Source: DASSUW01 sp963740605
GTDB taxonomy: Bacteria > Actinomycetota > Thermoleophilia > Solirubrobacterales > Solirubrobacteraceae
DNA length: 64,000 bases
Reading direction: 5' to 3'
Assembly (NCBI GenBank): GCA_963740605.1
Contig: CAVUFC010000018.1
Coordinates: 372,001 to 436,000, forward strand
How positions within the stretch are numbered: the stretch's first letter is position 1; each line of letters begins with the position of its first letter. This document shows positions 40,342-50,688 of the stretch, in pieces. Position numbers and translations under genes: made by a program. Under the pieces are notes generated by a model. That model ran no database searches, was not told where the DNA came from, and saw nothing but the letters and a program-made list of their open reading frames with translations.

Positions 40342-40386
40342 CGAGTGTGAAGTTGTTCAGCCTGAGCGTGAACAACTTCACACTCG
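40342..40386. terminator. Perfect 18-bp stem-loop between convergent genes
   Basis: The left arm (40342-40359, containing GAGTGTGAAGTTGTTCA) and the right arm (40369-40386, containing TGAACAACTTCACACTC) are exact reverse complements with a 9-base loop. It lies between the convergent SIS and flavoprotein genes, so a bidirectional transcription terminator is the simplest reading. There is no T tract, and the arms are far more AT-rich than the surroundings. The rest of the 141-base gap shows nothing else. Confidence 0.7.
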
Positions 40387-40434
40387 ACGCGAGACGCCGG
40401 CCTCGCGGCCGCCCCACCCAGCCGGGGTCGACGC

Positions 40435-41574
40435 CTAGGCAGCCACGGCGACGTCGGCAGACCCCAGCGCAGGAGCCGGGAGCGCAGCCGTCGGAGGAGC
40501 GATGTCGAGGTAGTGCCGGAAGGTCCAGTGGGCCACCCGGCGCCGGCCGAACAACCCGACCAGCCCGTCCATCGGCCGCCCATGCAGCCGGCGGACCGAC
40601 TGCTGTGCCGCGTACATGCACTCGAACTGAAATCGGTGCGATGCGGAGAAGTCGGCGTAGCGGCGGAGCGCCAACTCGACGGTCTGGCGGCCGTCCAGAA
40701 CGGCGGCGAGCTCGCGCCCGCAGGCGATGCCGAAGTACAGCGCAGTGCGGATCCCCTCGGCCGTCAGCGGCAGGCAGTGGCCCGCGGAGTCGCCGACGAA
40801 GAACACGCCGTCCTCCACGGACGGCCGCAGCCGGTGCGGGATCCAGTTGCCCTGGAAGCGCACCGCCTCGGCGGCGACATCGTCGGCCAGCTGCAGCGTC
40901 GGCTGCTTGACGTGGAGGAGCGGATCGAACGACCCGACGCCGATCCGCAGTTCGTCGCGGGCCGGGAACGACCAGCCGTAGCCGGGCGAGATGTAACGCG
41001 TGTCGAGCCACAGCTCCAGATCGGACCCACGACCCGAAGGATGCACCTCGAGGCCGCGCGACAACGCCGCCTCGGGCGGCTGCACGTTCGCGTCCGAACC
41101 CAGCACCCTGCGCCATCCCAGGCCGTCCACGATCAATCTCGCAGACACGTCCCCGCGGTCGGTGTGGACCACGGACCCGGTGCGCCCGTTCACCTTCGCG
41201 GTCTCGAACGCCGCCGTCCCCGATTGCTCCCACAGCAACCCGCACAGCGTGCGGTAATCGAACGTCGAGAACGTCCATGGCAACGACCAGCGAGCGGTCC
41301 GGGACGGGGTGTGGACGAGCAATGAGCCAAAGGTCTGCCGGATAGACCTTTCGAGCCCGAGATTGGCCAGCCACTCGGTCGGCGCGGCGCACGCGGATGT
41401 CTGCCGCTCACCGATCTCGTAGCGGTCCAGGACCAGTACGCGGGCGCCGCCGGCACGCAGCTCGCGCGCCACGGCCAGCCCCGCGAACGAGGCGCCGCAG
41501 ATCAGGACGTCAAATGAGGCTCCCGAAGCGAACGGCGTTCGCTCGGCGCCGCGCTTGGTTGCACGTACCGGCAT
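40435..41574 (-). CDS. FAD-dependent oxidoreductase (geranylgeranyl-reductase-like)
   Basis: 379 residues. The FAD-binding motif is CGASFAGLAVARELRAGGARVLVLDR (about 26-51), a GxGxxG variant with the usual Arg at the end of beta-2. The second FAD motif is GVFFVGDSAGHCLPLTAEGIRTAL (about 268-291). The sequence between (SFPARDELRIGVGS) resembles the geranylgeranyl reductase / ChlP family, which reduces isoprenoid double bonds; other PHBH-fold hydroxylases are possible. It is divergent from rpsA with only 43 bases between the coding regions. Confidence 0.85.
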   Translation of the reverse strand: MPVRATKRGAERTPFASGASFDVLICGASFAGLAVARELRAGGARVLVLDRYEIGERQTSACAAPTEWLANLGLERSIRQTFGSLLVHTPSRTARWSLPWTFSTFDYRTLCGLLWEQSGTAAFETAKVNGRTGSVVHTDRGDVSARLIVDGLGWRRVLGSDANVQPPEAALSRGLEVHPSGRGSDLELWLDTRYISPGYGWSFPARDELRIGVGSFDPLLHVKQPTLQLADDVAAEAVRFQGNWIPHRLRPSVEDGVFFVGDSAGHCLPLTAEGIRTALYFGIACGRELAAVLDGRQTVELALRRYADFSASHRFQFECMYAAQQSVRRLHGRPMDGLVGLFGRRRVAHWTFRHYLDIAPPTAALPAPALGSADVAVAA

Positions 41575-41617
41575 AGGGCAGGCTCGCTACAGTATCTGGC
41601 CGCTAATGGAAGCCACA

Positions 41618-43150
41618 ATGACCCCTCCCACCACCGACACCGATGCGAAGATCGTCGAGGGCTCCGACGGGATGCTCCTCGAGATCGACGGCCAGATCGT
41701 TCCCAACTATGACGCCACGATCGTCCCCTTCGAAGAGGGCGACGTCGTCACGGGCAGGGTGGTGCGGATCGACAAGGACGAGGTCCTCGTCGACATCGGT
41801 TACAAGAGCGAGGGCGTCATCCCCTCCGGCGAGCTGTCGATCCGCAAGTCGGTCGACACTTCGGAGGAGGTCGAGCTCGGCGAAGAGGTCGACGCTCTGG
41901 TCCTCACGAAGGAGGATCAGGACGGCCGGCTGATCCTGTCGAAGAAGCGCGCGCGGTTCGAGCGCGCATGGCGCCGCATCGAGGCCGCCGCCGAGTCCGG
42001 CGAGCCGGTCATCGGCGCCGTGATCGAGGTCGTCAAGGGCGGCCTGATCATCGACCTCGGGGTCCGCGGGTTCCTGCCCGCCTCGCTCGTCGACATCCGG
42101 CGCGTGCCGAACCTCGACGAGTACCTGGGCCAGAACATCCAGTGCAAGGTGATCGAGCTCAACCGCTCGCGCAACAACGTGGTACTCAGCCGCCGCGCCG
42201 TGCTTGAGGAGGAGCGCAAGGAGCAGCGCCAGGCGATCCTGGAGCGTCTCCAGCCGGGCCTGATCATCGAGGGCCAGATCTCCAACATCGTCGACTTCGG
42301 CGCGTTCGTCGATCTCGACGGGATCGACGGCCTGATCCACATCTCCGAGCTGAGCTGGTCGCACGTGAACCACCCGAGCGAGATCCTCTCGATCGGCGAC
42401 ACCGTGCAGGTCAAGGTGCTCGACATCGACCGCGACCGCCAGCGCATCTCCCTGGGCCTCAAGCAGACCCAGGAGGATCCGTGGCAGCGTGTGGTCGACA
42501 CCTACAACGTGGGTGACGAGCTCGAGGGCACGGTCACCAAGGTCGTCGCGTTCGGCGCGTTCGTGGAGATCCTGGAGGGCGTCGAGGGTCTCGTGCACAT
42601 CTCCGAGCTCGCTCAGCAGCACGTCGAGAACCCGCGCGAGATCGTTCAGCCCGGCGACGAGGTGAAGGTCAAGATCCTCGAGATCGACTCCGAGCGCCGC
42701 CGGCTCTCGCTGTCGATCAAGCGCGTCGAGGGCCAGGTGCTCCCGCGCCGCTCGGCCGCCGAGGCGGGCGACCTCGAGAACGTGCCCGAGCTGGGCCTGT
42801 CCGAGGATGTCTTTGCCCCGCCCGCCCAGATTGACGAGCTCGCCGAGGGCGACAAGGTTGCCGAGGCGCCGGAGGTCGAGGTTGCCGAGGCGCCGGAGGT
42901 CGAGGTTGCCGAGGCGCCGGAGGCCGAGGTTGCCGAGGCGCCGGATGCTGAGGTCGCCGAGGAGGCGCCGGAGGCCGAGGTTGCCGAGGCGCCGGAGGCC
43001 GAGGTCGCCGAGGCGCCGGAGGCGACCGCTGAGGTCGCTGAGGCTCCCGAGGCCGCCGAGGAGACGCCGGAGCCCGAGGCTGCGGCGGACACGCCCGAGC
43101 CCGAGGCTGCGGCAGAGACGCCCGAGCCCGAGGCCGAAGAAGAGACCTGA
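41618..43150 (+). CDS. rpsA: 30S ribosomal protein S1
   Basis: 510 residues from the ATG at 41618, chosen because GGAAG sits 6 bases upstream; the ATG at 41606 is an alternative. Four S1 RNA-binding domains are visible (about 39-110, 128-195, 213-281 and 300-368), with typical cores such as VDFGAFVDLDGIDGLIHISELSW and VAFGAFVEILEGVEGLVHISEL. Four domains is the usual number in Actinomycetota. S1 helps mRNA binding by the 30S subunit. The C-terminal 90 residues are an acidic repeat tail. coaE follows directly. Confidence 0.96.
   Translation: MTPPTTDTDAKIVEGSDGMLLEIDGQIVPNYDATIVPFEEGDVVTGRVVRIDKDEVLVDIGYKSEGVIPSGELSIRKSVDTSEEVELGEEVDALVLTKEDQDGRLILSKKRARFERAWRRIEAAAESGEPVIGAVIEVVKGGLIIDLGVRGFLPASLVDIRRVPNLDEYLGQNIQCKVIELNRSRNNVVLSRRAVLEEERKEQRQAILERLQPGLIIEGQISNIVDFGAFVDLDGIDGLIHISELSWSHVNHPSEILSIGDTVQVKVLDIDRDRQRISLGLKQTQEDPWQRVVDTYNVGDELEGTVTKVVAFGAFVEILEGVEGLVHISELAQQHVENPREIVQPGDEVKVKILEIDSERRRLSLSIKRVEGQVLPRRSAAEAGDLENVPELGLSEDVFAPPAQIDELAEGDKVAEAPEVEVAEAPEVEVAEAPEAEVAEAPDAEVAEEAPEAEVAEAPEAEVAEAPEATAEVAEAPEAAEETPEPEAAADTPEPEAAAETPEPEAEEET
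42857..43145 (+). repeat. Tandem repeats coding acidic VAEAPE tail of S1
   Basis: An 18-base unit close to GTTGCCGAGGCGCCGGAG, sometimes with extra GTCGAG or GCCGAG codons, is repeated about nine times. It then gives way to units coding EPEAAAETP. The encoded tail is Glu, Ala and Pro only, so it should be unstructured and strongly acidic. Copy number is probably variable. Confidence 0.75.
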
Positions 43151-43740
43151 GCGCGCCGCCCTTTGTCGGGCTGACCGGCGGCATCGGCGCCGGGAAATCG
43201 GAGGCGCTCGCCGCCCTGGCGCGCCTCGGTGCCGCCACGCTGTCCGCTGACGCGGTTGTGCACGAGCTGTATCGCGATCCGGAGGTCCACGCGGCCGTCG
43301 TCGCCCACTGGGGGCCCGAGGTGGCGCCCGGGGGAGTCGTCGACCGCGCCGCCGTAGCCCGCCGCGCGTTCGCCACGCCGGAGGATCGCGAGTGGCTCGA
43401 GGGCTTCATCTGGCCGCGGGTCGGCCAGCGGATCGCCGAGTGGCGGGCGATCGAGTCCACGCGCGAGCCGGCGCCGCCCGCGCTCGTCGTCGAGGTGCCG
43501 CTGCTGTTCGAAGGGGGCATGCACGCCGCGTTCGACGCGACGATCGCGGTGGTCGCCGCCGACGACGTCCGGGCCGAGCGAGCCGCCTCCCGCGGCCACG
43601 AGATGGTCGACGAGCGAACAGCCCGGCAACTCGGTCAGCAGGAGAAAGCGCAAAGAGCGACGTATGCGGTCCAGAACTCCGGCACGCTCGACGCGTTGGA
43701 GAAGACACTGTCTTCGGTCCTTGAGAAGCTGAACTCGTGA
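43147..43740 (+). CDS. coaE: Dephospho-CoA kinase (apparent CTG start)
   Basis: 197 residues if it starts at CTG 43147, which overlaps the rpsA stop as CTGA. The P-loop LTGGIGAGKS lies only seven codons further on, and no ATG, GTG or TTG precedes it after the rpsA stop. The first standard start, GTG 43258, would delete the P-loop, so a CTG start coupled to rpsA is the best reading. Other landmarks are LSADAVVHELYRDP, VVEVPLLFEGGMHAAFD and ASRGHEMVDERTARQLGQQ. The enzyme phosphorylates dephospho-CoA in the last step of CoA synthesis. Length is normal. Confidence 0.93.
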   Translation: MSAPPFVGLTGGIGAGKSEALAALARLGAATLSADAVVHELYRDPEVHAAVVAHWGPEVAPGGVVDRAAVARRAFATPEDREWLEGFIWPRVGQRIAEWRAIESTREPAPPALVVEVPLLFEGGMHAAFDATIAVVAADDVRAERAASRGHEMVDERTARQLGQQEKAQRATYAVQNSGTLDALEKTLSSVLEKLNS

Positions 43741-44378
43741 GCGCCCACGCACACACCCGCACAGCCAGCCGCCGCCGCCCGCGACGCCGCTCGCGCGTGC
43801 AGCGGCGCCGGCTCGTGCTGCTGACGCTGCTGCTCGGGCTCGCCGCGATCGCGCTGCTGACGCTGAAGCCGTGGGCGGACAAGGCCGTGCAGGAGCTCAA
43901 GCTCCCGCTCCGGCACGAGGACGTGATCCGCCAGCAGGCGGCCGACAAGGACCTCGACCCGTCGCTGATCGCGGGCGTGATCTACGTCGAGTCGCGGTTC
44001 CGCGACCAGACGTCGCACGCCGGCGCCAAGGGCCTGATGCAGCTGATGCCGGCGACTGCCGACTACATCGCCCGCAAGTCGGGCGGCACGCGATTCGTGC
44101 AGGGCGATCTCGCGGACCCGCAGATCAACATCTCCTATGGCTCCTGGTACCTGCGCTATCTGCTCCAGCACTACAACGGCAACGTCGCGCTCGCGCTCGC
44201 CGCGTACAACGCGGGGGAGGGCAAGGTCGACGAGTGGTGGCGCGAAGCAACCGACCGGGGCGAGAAGTTCGTCGTCGCCAAGCACATCCCGTTCCCGGAG
44301 ACGCGCGCGTACGTGCAGAAGGTCCTCGGCGCGCGCACCCAGTATCGCCGCGAGTACGCGCACGAGCTCGGCCTCTAA
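43737..44378 (+). CDS. Lytic transglycosylase (SLT domain), membrane-anchored
   Basis: 213 residues from a GTG overlapping the coaE stop (GTGA). A very Arg-rich cytoplasmic N-terminus (about 1-25) precedes one membrane helix (about 26-43). The SLT domain follows (about 62-195): catalytic Glu in GVIYVESRFRDQTSHAGAKG, then LMQLMPATADYIA, INISYGSWYLRYLL and ALAAYNAGEGKV. It cleaves peptidoglycan glycan strands outside the membrane. The coaE-SLT pairing is probably only transcriptional. Confidence 0.93.
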   Translation: MSAHAHTRTASRRRPRRRSRVQRRRLVLLTLLLGLAAIALLTLKPWADKAVQELKLPLRHEDVIRQQAADKDLDPSLIAGVIYVESRFRDQTSHAGAKGLMQLMPATADYIARKSGGTRFVQGDLADPQINISYGSWYLRYLLQHYNGNVALALAAYNAGEGKVDEWWREATDRGEKFVVAKHIPFPETRAYVQKVLGARTQYRREYAHELGL

Positions 44379-44388
44379 CGTCTCTGCG

Positions 44389-45348
44389 ATGAACCAGAGA
44401 CCGTTGGGCCGCACCGGCCTGCAGGTGTCGGAGATCGGCTACGGCGCCTGGGGCATCGGGCAGAGCATGTGGCTGGGTGCCGACGACGACGAGTCCGTGC
44501 GGGCGCTCAACCGCGCCGCCGATCTCGGCGTGACGATGTTCGACACCGCCCTCGCGTACGGCAACGGGCACAGCGAGGAGCTCGTCGGCGCGCTGGCTCG
44601 CGAGCGCGACGTCGTCGTCGCGACCAAGATCCCGCCGAAGAACATGCGCTGGCCGGCGGCGGACGGCACCGACCCCGATGACGCGTTCCCCGCCGACTAC
44701 GTGATCGCGTCGACTGAGCGGAGCCTGCGCAACCTCGGCCTCGACACCGTCGACGTGCAGCAGTTCCACGTGTGGTCCGACGAGTGGGTCGACCGCGGGA
44801 GCTGGCGCGACGGGATCGAACAGCTCAAGGCTGACGGCAAGATCCGCGCGTTCGGCGTGTCGATCAACGACCACCAGCCGGCGAACGCGATCAAGCTGAT
44901 CGAGAGCGGCGCCGTCGACACCGCGCAGGTGATCTACAACGTCTTCGACCAGTCGCCCGAGGACGCGCTGCTCGACGCGTGCGCCGAGCACGGCATCGGC
45001 GTCCTCGCCCGGGTGCCGTTCGACGAGGGCGCCTTGACCGGCGCGATCGGGCCGGACACCGAGTTCCCGGACGGCGACTTCCGCAACCGCTACTTCCGCG
45101 ACGACCGCAAGCAGCAGGTCGCCGAGCACGTGCAGGCGATCCTCGACGACCTCGGCATCGAGCGCGAGCAGCTTCCGGAGGTGGCGCTCCGCTACATCCT
45201 CTCGCGCCCTGCCGTCTCGTCGGTGATCCCGGGCATGCGGTCGGTCCGCAACGTCGAGCGCAACGCCGCGGTCGGCGACGGGAACGGCCTGCCCGCCGAC
45301 CAGGTGGCGGCGCTCAAGCGGCACCGCTGGGATCGCAGCTTTTACTAG
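44389..45348 (+). CDS. Aldo/keto reductase
   Basis: 319 residues from the ATG at 44389. The N-terminus PLGRTGLQVSEIGYGAWGIGQ and FDTALAYGNGHSEELVG are standard; the catalytic Tyr is in ALAYG and the Lys in VVATKIPPKN. The C-terminus has SSVIPGMRSVRNVERNA, the NADPH-binding end. It reduces aldehydes or ketones with NADPH; the substrate is unknown. The stop shares CTAG with the stop of the convergent small membrane-protein gene. Confidence 0.93.
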   Translation: MNQRPLGRTGLQVSEIGYGAWGIGQSMWLGADDDESVRALNRAADLGVTMFDTALAYGNGHSEELVGALARERDVVVATKIPPKNMRWPAADGTDPDDAFPADYVIASTERSLRNLGLDTVDVQQFHVWSDEWVDRGSWRDGIEQLKADGKIRAFGVSINDHQPANAIKLIESGAVDTAQVIYNVFDQSPEDALLDACAEHGIGVLARVPFDEGALTGAIGPDTEFPDGDFRNRYFRDDRKQQVAEHVQAILDDLGIEREQLPEVALRYILSRPAVSSVIPGMRSVRNVERNAAVGDGNGLPADQVAALKRHRWDRSFY

Positions 45349-45569
45349 GGCCGCCGCGGCGGCATCGGCCGGCGTCGCTCGCGGGCGATCCGGCCGTTCT
45401 CGTGCGAGTGGTCCTCCGGCTCGGGCTCGGGCGGCGGTGTGCGCGCCTCCTCCGCGGCCGCCCGGTCGCGGTCCTCGGCGCGACCGACGAGGTAGAACGC
45501 GAACGACACCCCACCCACCGCGAGCAGGCCGACGAGGGCGAGGACGATGGCGGTGGTGGTCGTGGACAT
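45345..45569 (-). CDS. Small single-pass membrane protein
   Basis: 74 residues from the ATG at 45569 (MSTTTTAIVLALVGLLAVGG); a start four codons upstream (MLGAM) is possible. One N-terminal transmembrane helix (about 5-29) is followed by a charged tail rich in Glu, Pro, His and Arg (PPPEPEPEDHSHENGR). No family recognised. It lies downstream of the flavin-transfer operon on the same strand, 95 bases after apbE, and could be part of it. Confidence 0.6.
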   Translation of the reverse strand: MSTTTTAIVLALVGLLAVGGVSFAFYLVGRAEDRDRAAAEEARTPPPEPEPEDHSHENGRIARERRRPMPPRRP

Positions 45570-45664
45570 CGCGCCGAGCATACGCCGTGAGTGAGATGAC
45601 CGATTCCGCGACCCACGCACCCGCCCGCGGCCATGCGGGCACGCGGGGCCGCGGAACCGATCAT

Positions 45665-46372
45665 CTAGTTCCGCAGCGCGACGAACCCGGGCGTCGACAG
45701 CACGCGATCGCCGGGCAGGATCGTCATCGCGTCGTAGCCGTCGAGGCCGGTGGTCCAGCGCGGCCCGGCCTCGCCCATCGCGAACGCCGCGGTCGCGTAC
45801 GCGTCGGCGGTGGCCAGGTCGGGCCCGACGATCGTGACGGACAGCGCGTCGGTGGCCGGGCGGCCGGTGTGTGGGTCGACGATGTGCCGCCCGCGTTCGT
45901 AGGTGCCAGAGGTGGCGACCGCGGCGTCGCTGACCGCGATCACCCCGGCGAGCCGTCGGCGCCGGTGCGGATGGCGGATGCCGACCCGCCACGGGCCGCC
46001 GCGCAGGCGCAGGTCGCCGCCGGCGTCGATGCAGAAGCGGGTGCAGCCCGCGCGGTCGAGCAGGGCCGCCGCGCGGTCGACCGCCCAGCCCTTGACGAGC
46101 CCCGACGGGTCGAGGCGCCCCGTCGCCCGGAGGTGGAAGAACCCGCCGGTGCGCTCGCGCAGCCGCTCGCACTGTCCGAGCACCTCGCCGACGAGCGGGT
46201 CGGCGTCGGCGAGCGCGAGCTCGCCGCGATCGAGCCGGCAGATCTCGCTGTCGGCGCGGTAGGTGCTGAACGTCGCGTCGACCCAGCGCAGCCACGCGAA
46301 CACCTCGTCGGCGGCGGCGTCGTCCGCACCGGTGACCCGCACCCGCATCCCCATGATGCGGCGCTCAACCAC
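45665..46372 (-). CDS. apbE: FAD:protein FMN transferase (ApbE)
   Basis: 235 residues, somewhat shorter than typical ApbE. It has VDATFSTYRADSEICRLDRGE at the N-terminus, LDPSGLVKGWAVDRAAALL, FCIDAGGDLRLRGGPW and HIVDPHTGRPATDA, with Asp/Thr residues for Mg and FAD binding. No signal peptide is evident with this start. ApbE attaches FMN covalently to a Thr in target proteins. A target motif is present in the adjacent FMN-binding protein, whose gene overlaps by 8 bases. Confidence 0.92.
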   Translation of the reverse strand: MVERRIMGMRVRVTGADDAAADEVFAWLRWVDATFSTYRADSEICRLDRGELALADADPLVGEVLGQCERLRERTGGFFHLRATGRLDPSGLVKGWAVDRAAALLDRAGCTRFCIDAGGDLRLRGGPWRVGIRHPHRRRRLAGVIAVSDAAVATSGTYERGRHIVDPHTGRPATDALSVTIVGPDLATADAYATAAFAMGEAGPRWTTGLDGYDAMTILPGDRVLSTPGFVALRN

Positions 46373-46781
46373 CGCGGCGCGCCTTCCTGATCGCTCCGCG
46401 CAGCGAGTCGATCCAGATCATGCTGCTCGACGTCGCGCCGGTGACGACGTCGATGTCGGCGCTCCCGGCCTTCAGCGCCTCGGCGCGGAGGATCGGCTCC
46501 GCGCGCGCGTTGAGCGCCTTCGTGTGCGGCCCGTCGCCGCTCATCGAGATCGTCTTCACGCCGGTCAGGCGGCCGTGGGTGAGCGTGGCCTGGACCTGGA
46601 TAACCGAGAACGGCGTCGTCATCGCCGGGCCGTCCGCGGTCCGCTGGCCGGGGACGGCTCGCGGCGGGGGAGCGGGAGGGATCGTCCGCTCGGTGAGCGT
46701 CACCGGCGGGTGCGTCTCGTAGCGCGCGACCAGCACCACGGCGACCGCGGTCACGAGCAGCGCGACGACGGCGCGGCGCAT
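46365..46781 (-). CDS. FMN-binding domain protein with flavinylation motif
   Basis: 138 residues. An N-terminal membrane anchor (about 4-20) is followed by a Pro-rich linker (PPAPPPRAVPG) and an FMN-binding domain (about 57-138). The motif D111-V-V-T-G-A-T117 matches the ApbE consensus Dxx(s/t)gAT, so Thr117 is the likely attachment site for FMN. The domain should lie outside the membrane. The gene starts within the stop of the ferric-reductase-like gene (TGATG) and overlaps apbE, so the three genes form one electron-transfer operon. Confidence 0.92.
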   Translation of the reverse strand: MRRAVVALLVTAVAVVLVARYETHPPVTLTERTIPPAPPPRAVPGQRTADGPAMTTPFSVIQVQATLTHGRLTGVKTISMSGDGPHTKALNARAEPILRAEALKAGSADIDVVTGATSSSMIWIDSLRGAIRKARRGG

Positions 46782-48112
46782 CAGAGCGCGAACCGCTCGG
46801 TGAAGATGTGGCGGCGCGGCACGCCCGAGCGGTCGAGGCTGGCGCGCGTCGCCTCGGTCATCGCCGGCGGCCCGCACACGTACACGTCGCGCGCCGCGAT
46901 GTCCGGGATCAACTCCTGCAGATGCTCGGGGCCGAGGAACTCGCTCGTCCGGTGGTCGCCGAGCACGTAGTGCAGCTCGATCCCGCGGCGGCCCGCGAGC
47001 TCGTCCAGCTCGTGGCGCAGGATCACATCGTCGGGGCCGATCGCCCGGTACACGACGGCGATGTCGCCCGGTTCGCCGGGCATGTCCTCGAGCAGCGCAC
47101 GAATCGGCGTGATGCCGATGCCGCCGGCGATCAGCGCGACCCGCGCGCGGCGACGCGTCGCCGCCGTGAACGAGCCGAACGGGCCCTCGACGATCACGCG
47201 CGTGCCCGGCGGCAGCGTGCGCAGGCTCGTGCTGAAGTCGCCGACGCCCTTGACCGTGATCCGCAGCCGGCCCGGGTCGGGCGCCGCCGACAGCGAGAAC
47301 GGGTGCGCCTGGAACCAGCGCTCGCGCGTGAGGAAGCGCCACGTGAAGAACTGCCCGGTGCGCGCGCGCAGACGCTCGAGCGCCACACCGCCGATCTCCA
47401 CCGAGACGACGCCCGGCCCCTCATCGCTCACGCTGGCCACGCGCAGACGGTGGCGCAGGCTGCGGACGACGGGCAGCGCGATCCGGAAGCCGACGATCGC
47501 GCCGAGCGTGGCGATGTAGAGCGCGTACCAGTACACGCGGGCCGGCGAATCGCCGACGAAGTCACTCCCGGTCGCGAGCTGATGGCTGAACGCGAGCACG
47601 ATGCCGAGGTAGGCGTACAGGTGCACGAAGTACCACGTCTCGTAGCTCAGTCGCCGCCGCACGATGACGATCGACGTGACGGTGACGCCGATCAGGGCCA
47701 CGAGCCCGGCGGTGGCGGTGATGACCCCGGGGTAGCCGGTGATCAGCCGGTCGATCTCGGCGCCCAGCGAGATGTCGTCGCCGACCGTGTAGCCGGCCGT
47801 GATGAGCAGGGTGTGGGCGACGAGCAGCGCCAGCACGGCGAAGCCGCCCGCGCGATGCCACGCGGTGAGCCGGTGCAGCCCGACGAGCCGGTCCAACACC
47901 GGCAGCCGGGCGAGCAGCAGCAGCTGCACGAGCGCGAGATACGCCCCGAGCAGCCCGGTGACGCGGCCGAGGCCGGTGAGCACCCCGGCGGTGTCGTGCA
48001 TGTCGCGGACGCCGTCGACGCCCCACAGGCCCACGACGACGAGCCCGTTGCCGACCGCGAGGAGCGCCAGTCCCCAGCCGGCGATCCTCCTCCGGGCTGC
48101 GCTCACGGCCAC
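46781..48112 (-). CDS. Ferric-reductase-like transmembrane flavoprotein oxidoreductase
   Basis: 443 residues from the GTG at 48112 (48106 is also possible). The first half has six or so membrane helices with haem b-type histidines in LHRLTAWHRAGGF with VAHTLL, and in YFVHLYAYLGIVLAFSHQL. The second half is a ferredoxin-reductase module (about 215-443): FAD site QAHPFSLSAAPDPG, NAD site ALIAGGIGITPIRALLE and VYVCGPPAMTEA. It takes electrons from cytosolic NAD(P)H through FAD and haem across the membrane, here probably to the FMN-carrying partner encoded next. Confidence 0.9.
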   Translation of the reverse strand: MAVSAARRRIAGWGLALLAVGNGLVVVGLWGVDGVRDMHDTAGVLTGLGRVTGLLGAYLALVQLLLLARLPVLDRLVGLHRLTAWHRAGGFAVLALLVAHTLLITAGYTVGDDISLGAEIDRLITGYPGVITATAGLVALIGVTVTSIVIVRRRLSYETWYFVHLYAYLGIVLAFSHQLATGSDFVGDSPARVYWYALYIATLGAIVGFRIALPVVRSLRHRLRVASVSDEGPGVVSVEIGGVALERLRARTGQFFTWRFLTRERWFQAHPFSLSAAPDPGRLRITVKGVGDFSTSLRTLPPGTRVIVEGPFGSFTAATRRRARVALIAGGIGITPIRALLEDMPGEPGDIAVVYRAIGPDDVILRHELDELAGRRGIELHYVLGDHRTSEFLGPEHLQELIPDIAARDVYVCGPPAMTEATRASLDRSGVPRRHIFTERFAL

Positions 48113-48157
48113 GAAGTCTACGTGCGGGATCGCACGACGAGGCGTAGTATCAGAGCC

Positions 48158-48454
48158 ATGGAGCACGACGGTTTCGACGATGTCGAGTTCCGGATCACCG
48201 AGGCGCCCGAGCCGCCACCGCGGCGCGGGCGGTGGGTGGCCGCCGGCGTGGCGACGTTGGTCGCGACCGGCATGCTCGCCGCGGGCGCGTGGGCGCTGAC
48301 CAGTCCGGGGAGCGAGCCCGTCGCGCAGCCGGCGCCGAAGATCCACTACAACGCCGACGGTGTGCCGGTGTCACGGCACGGTCGCGAGTGCATGGCGGGT
48401 AAGGGCCACCACGGCGCCCGCCACAGCGCGCGCGACTCGTCGGTGAAGTACTGA
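48158..48454 (+). CDS. Small single-pass membrane protein
   Basis: 98 residues. The acidic N-terminus MEHDGFDDVEFRITEAPEPPP precedes one transmembrane helix (about 26-47) and an outer tail with one Cys and several His (HGRECMAGKGHHGARHS). No family recognised. It is divergent from the ferric-reductase-like gene and has TAGTAT about 15 bases before the ATG, a possible -10 element. Confidence 0.65.
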   Translation: MEHDGFDDVEFRITEAPEPPPRRGRWVAAGVATLVATGMLAAGAWALTSPGSEPVAQPAPKIHYNADGVPVSRHGRECMAGKGHHGARHSARDSSVKY

Positions 48455-48463
48455 GCCACCGCG

Positions 48464-50642
<2,179 letters not shown>

Positions 50643-50659
50643 GGCTCCGCTCCCTCCAC

Positions 50660-50688
50660 TGAAACCGGTTACACTCGGCACGGTTTCA
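50660..50688. promoter_or_regulatory. LacI-type operator between msiK and amylosucrase genes
   Basis: TGAAACCGGTTACA (50660-50673) contains the perfect AACCGGTT core of LacI/GalR-family operators, with one mismatch in the outer arms. A further half-site GGTTTCA lies at 50682-50688. It sits in the 83-base divergent promoter between the ATPase-LacI operon and the amylosucrase-like gene, so one repressor could control both directions. Confidence 0.6.

Noticed and set aside
42857..43145. Possible CRISPR-like or intergenic tandem repeat array at the end of rpsA.
   Set aside because: The repeats are in frame, vary by codons and have no unique spacers; they code the acidic tail of S1.
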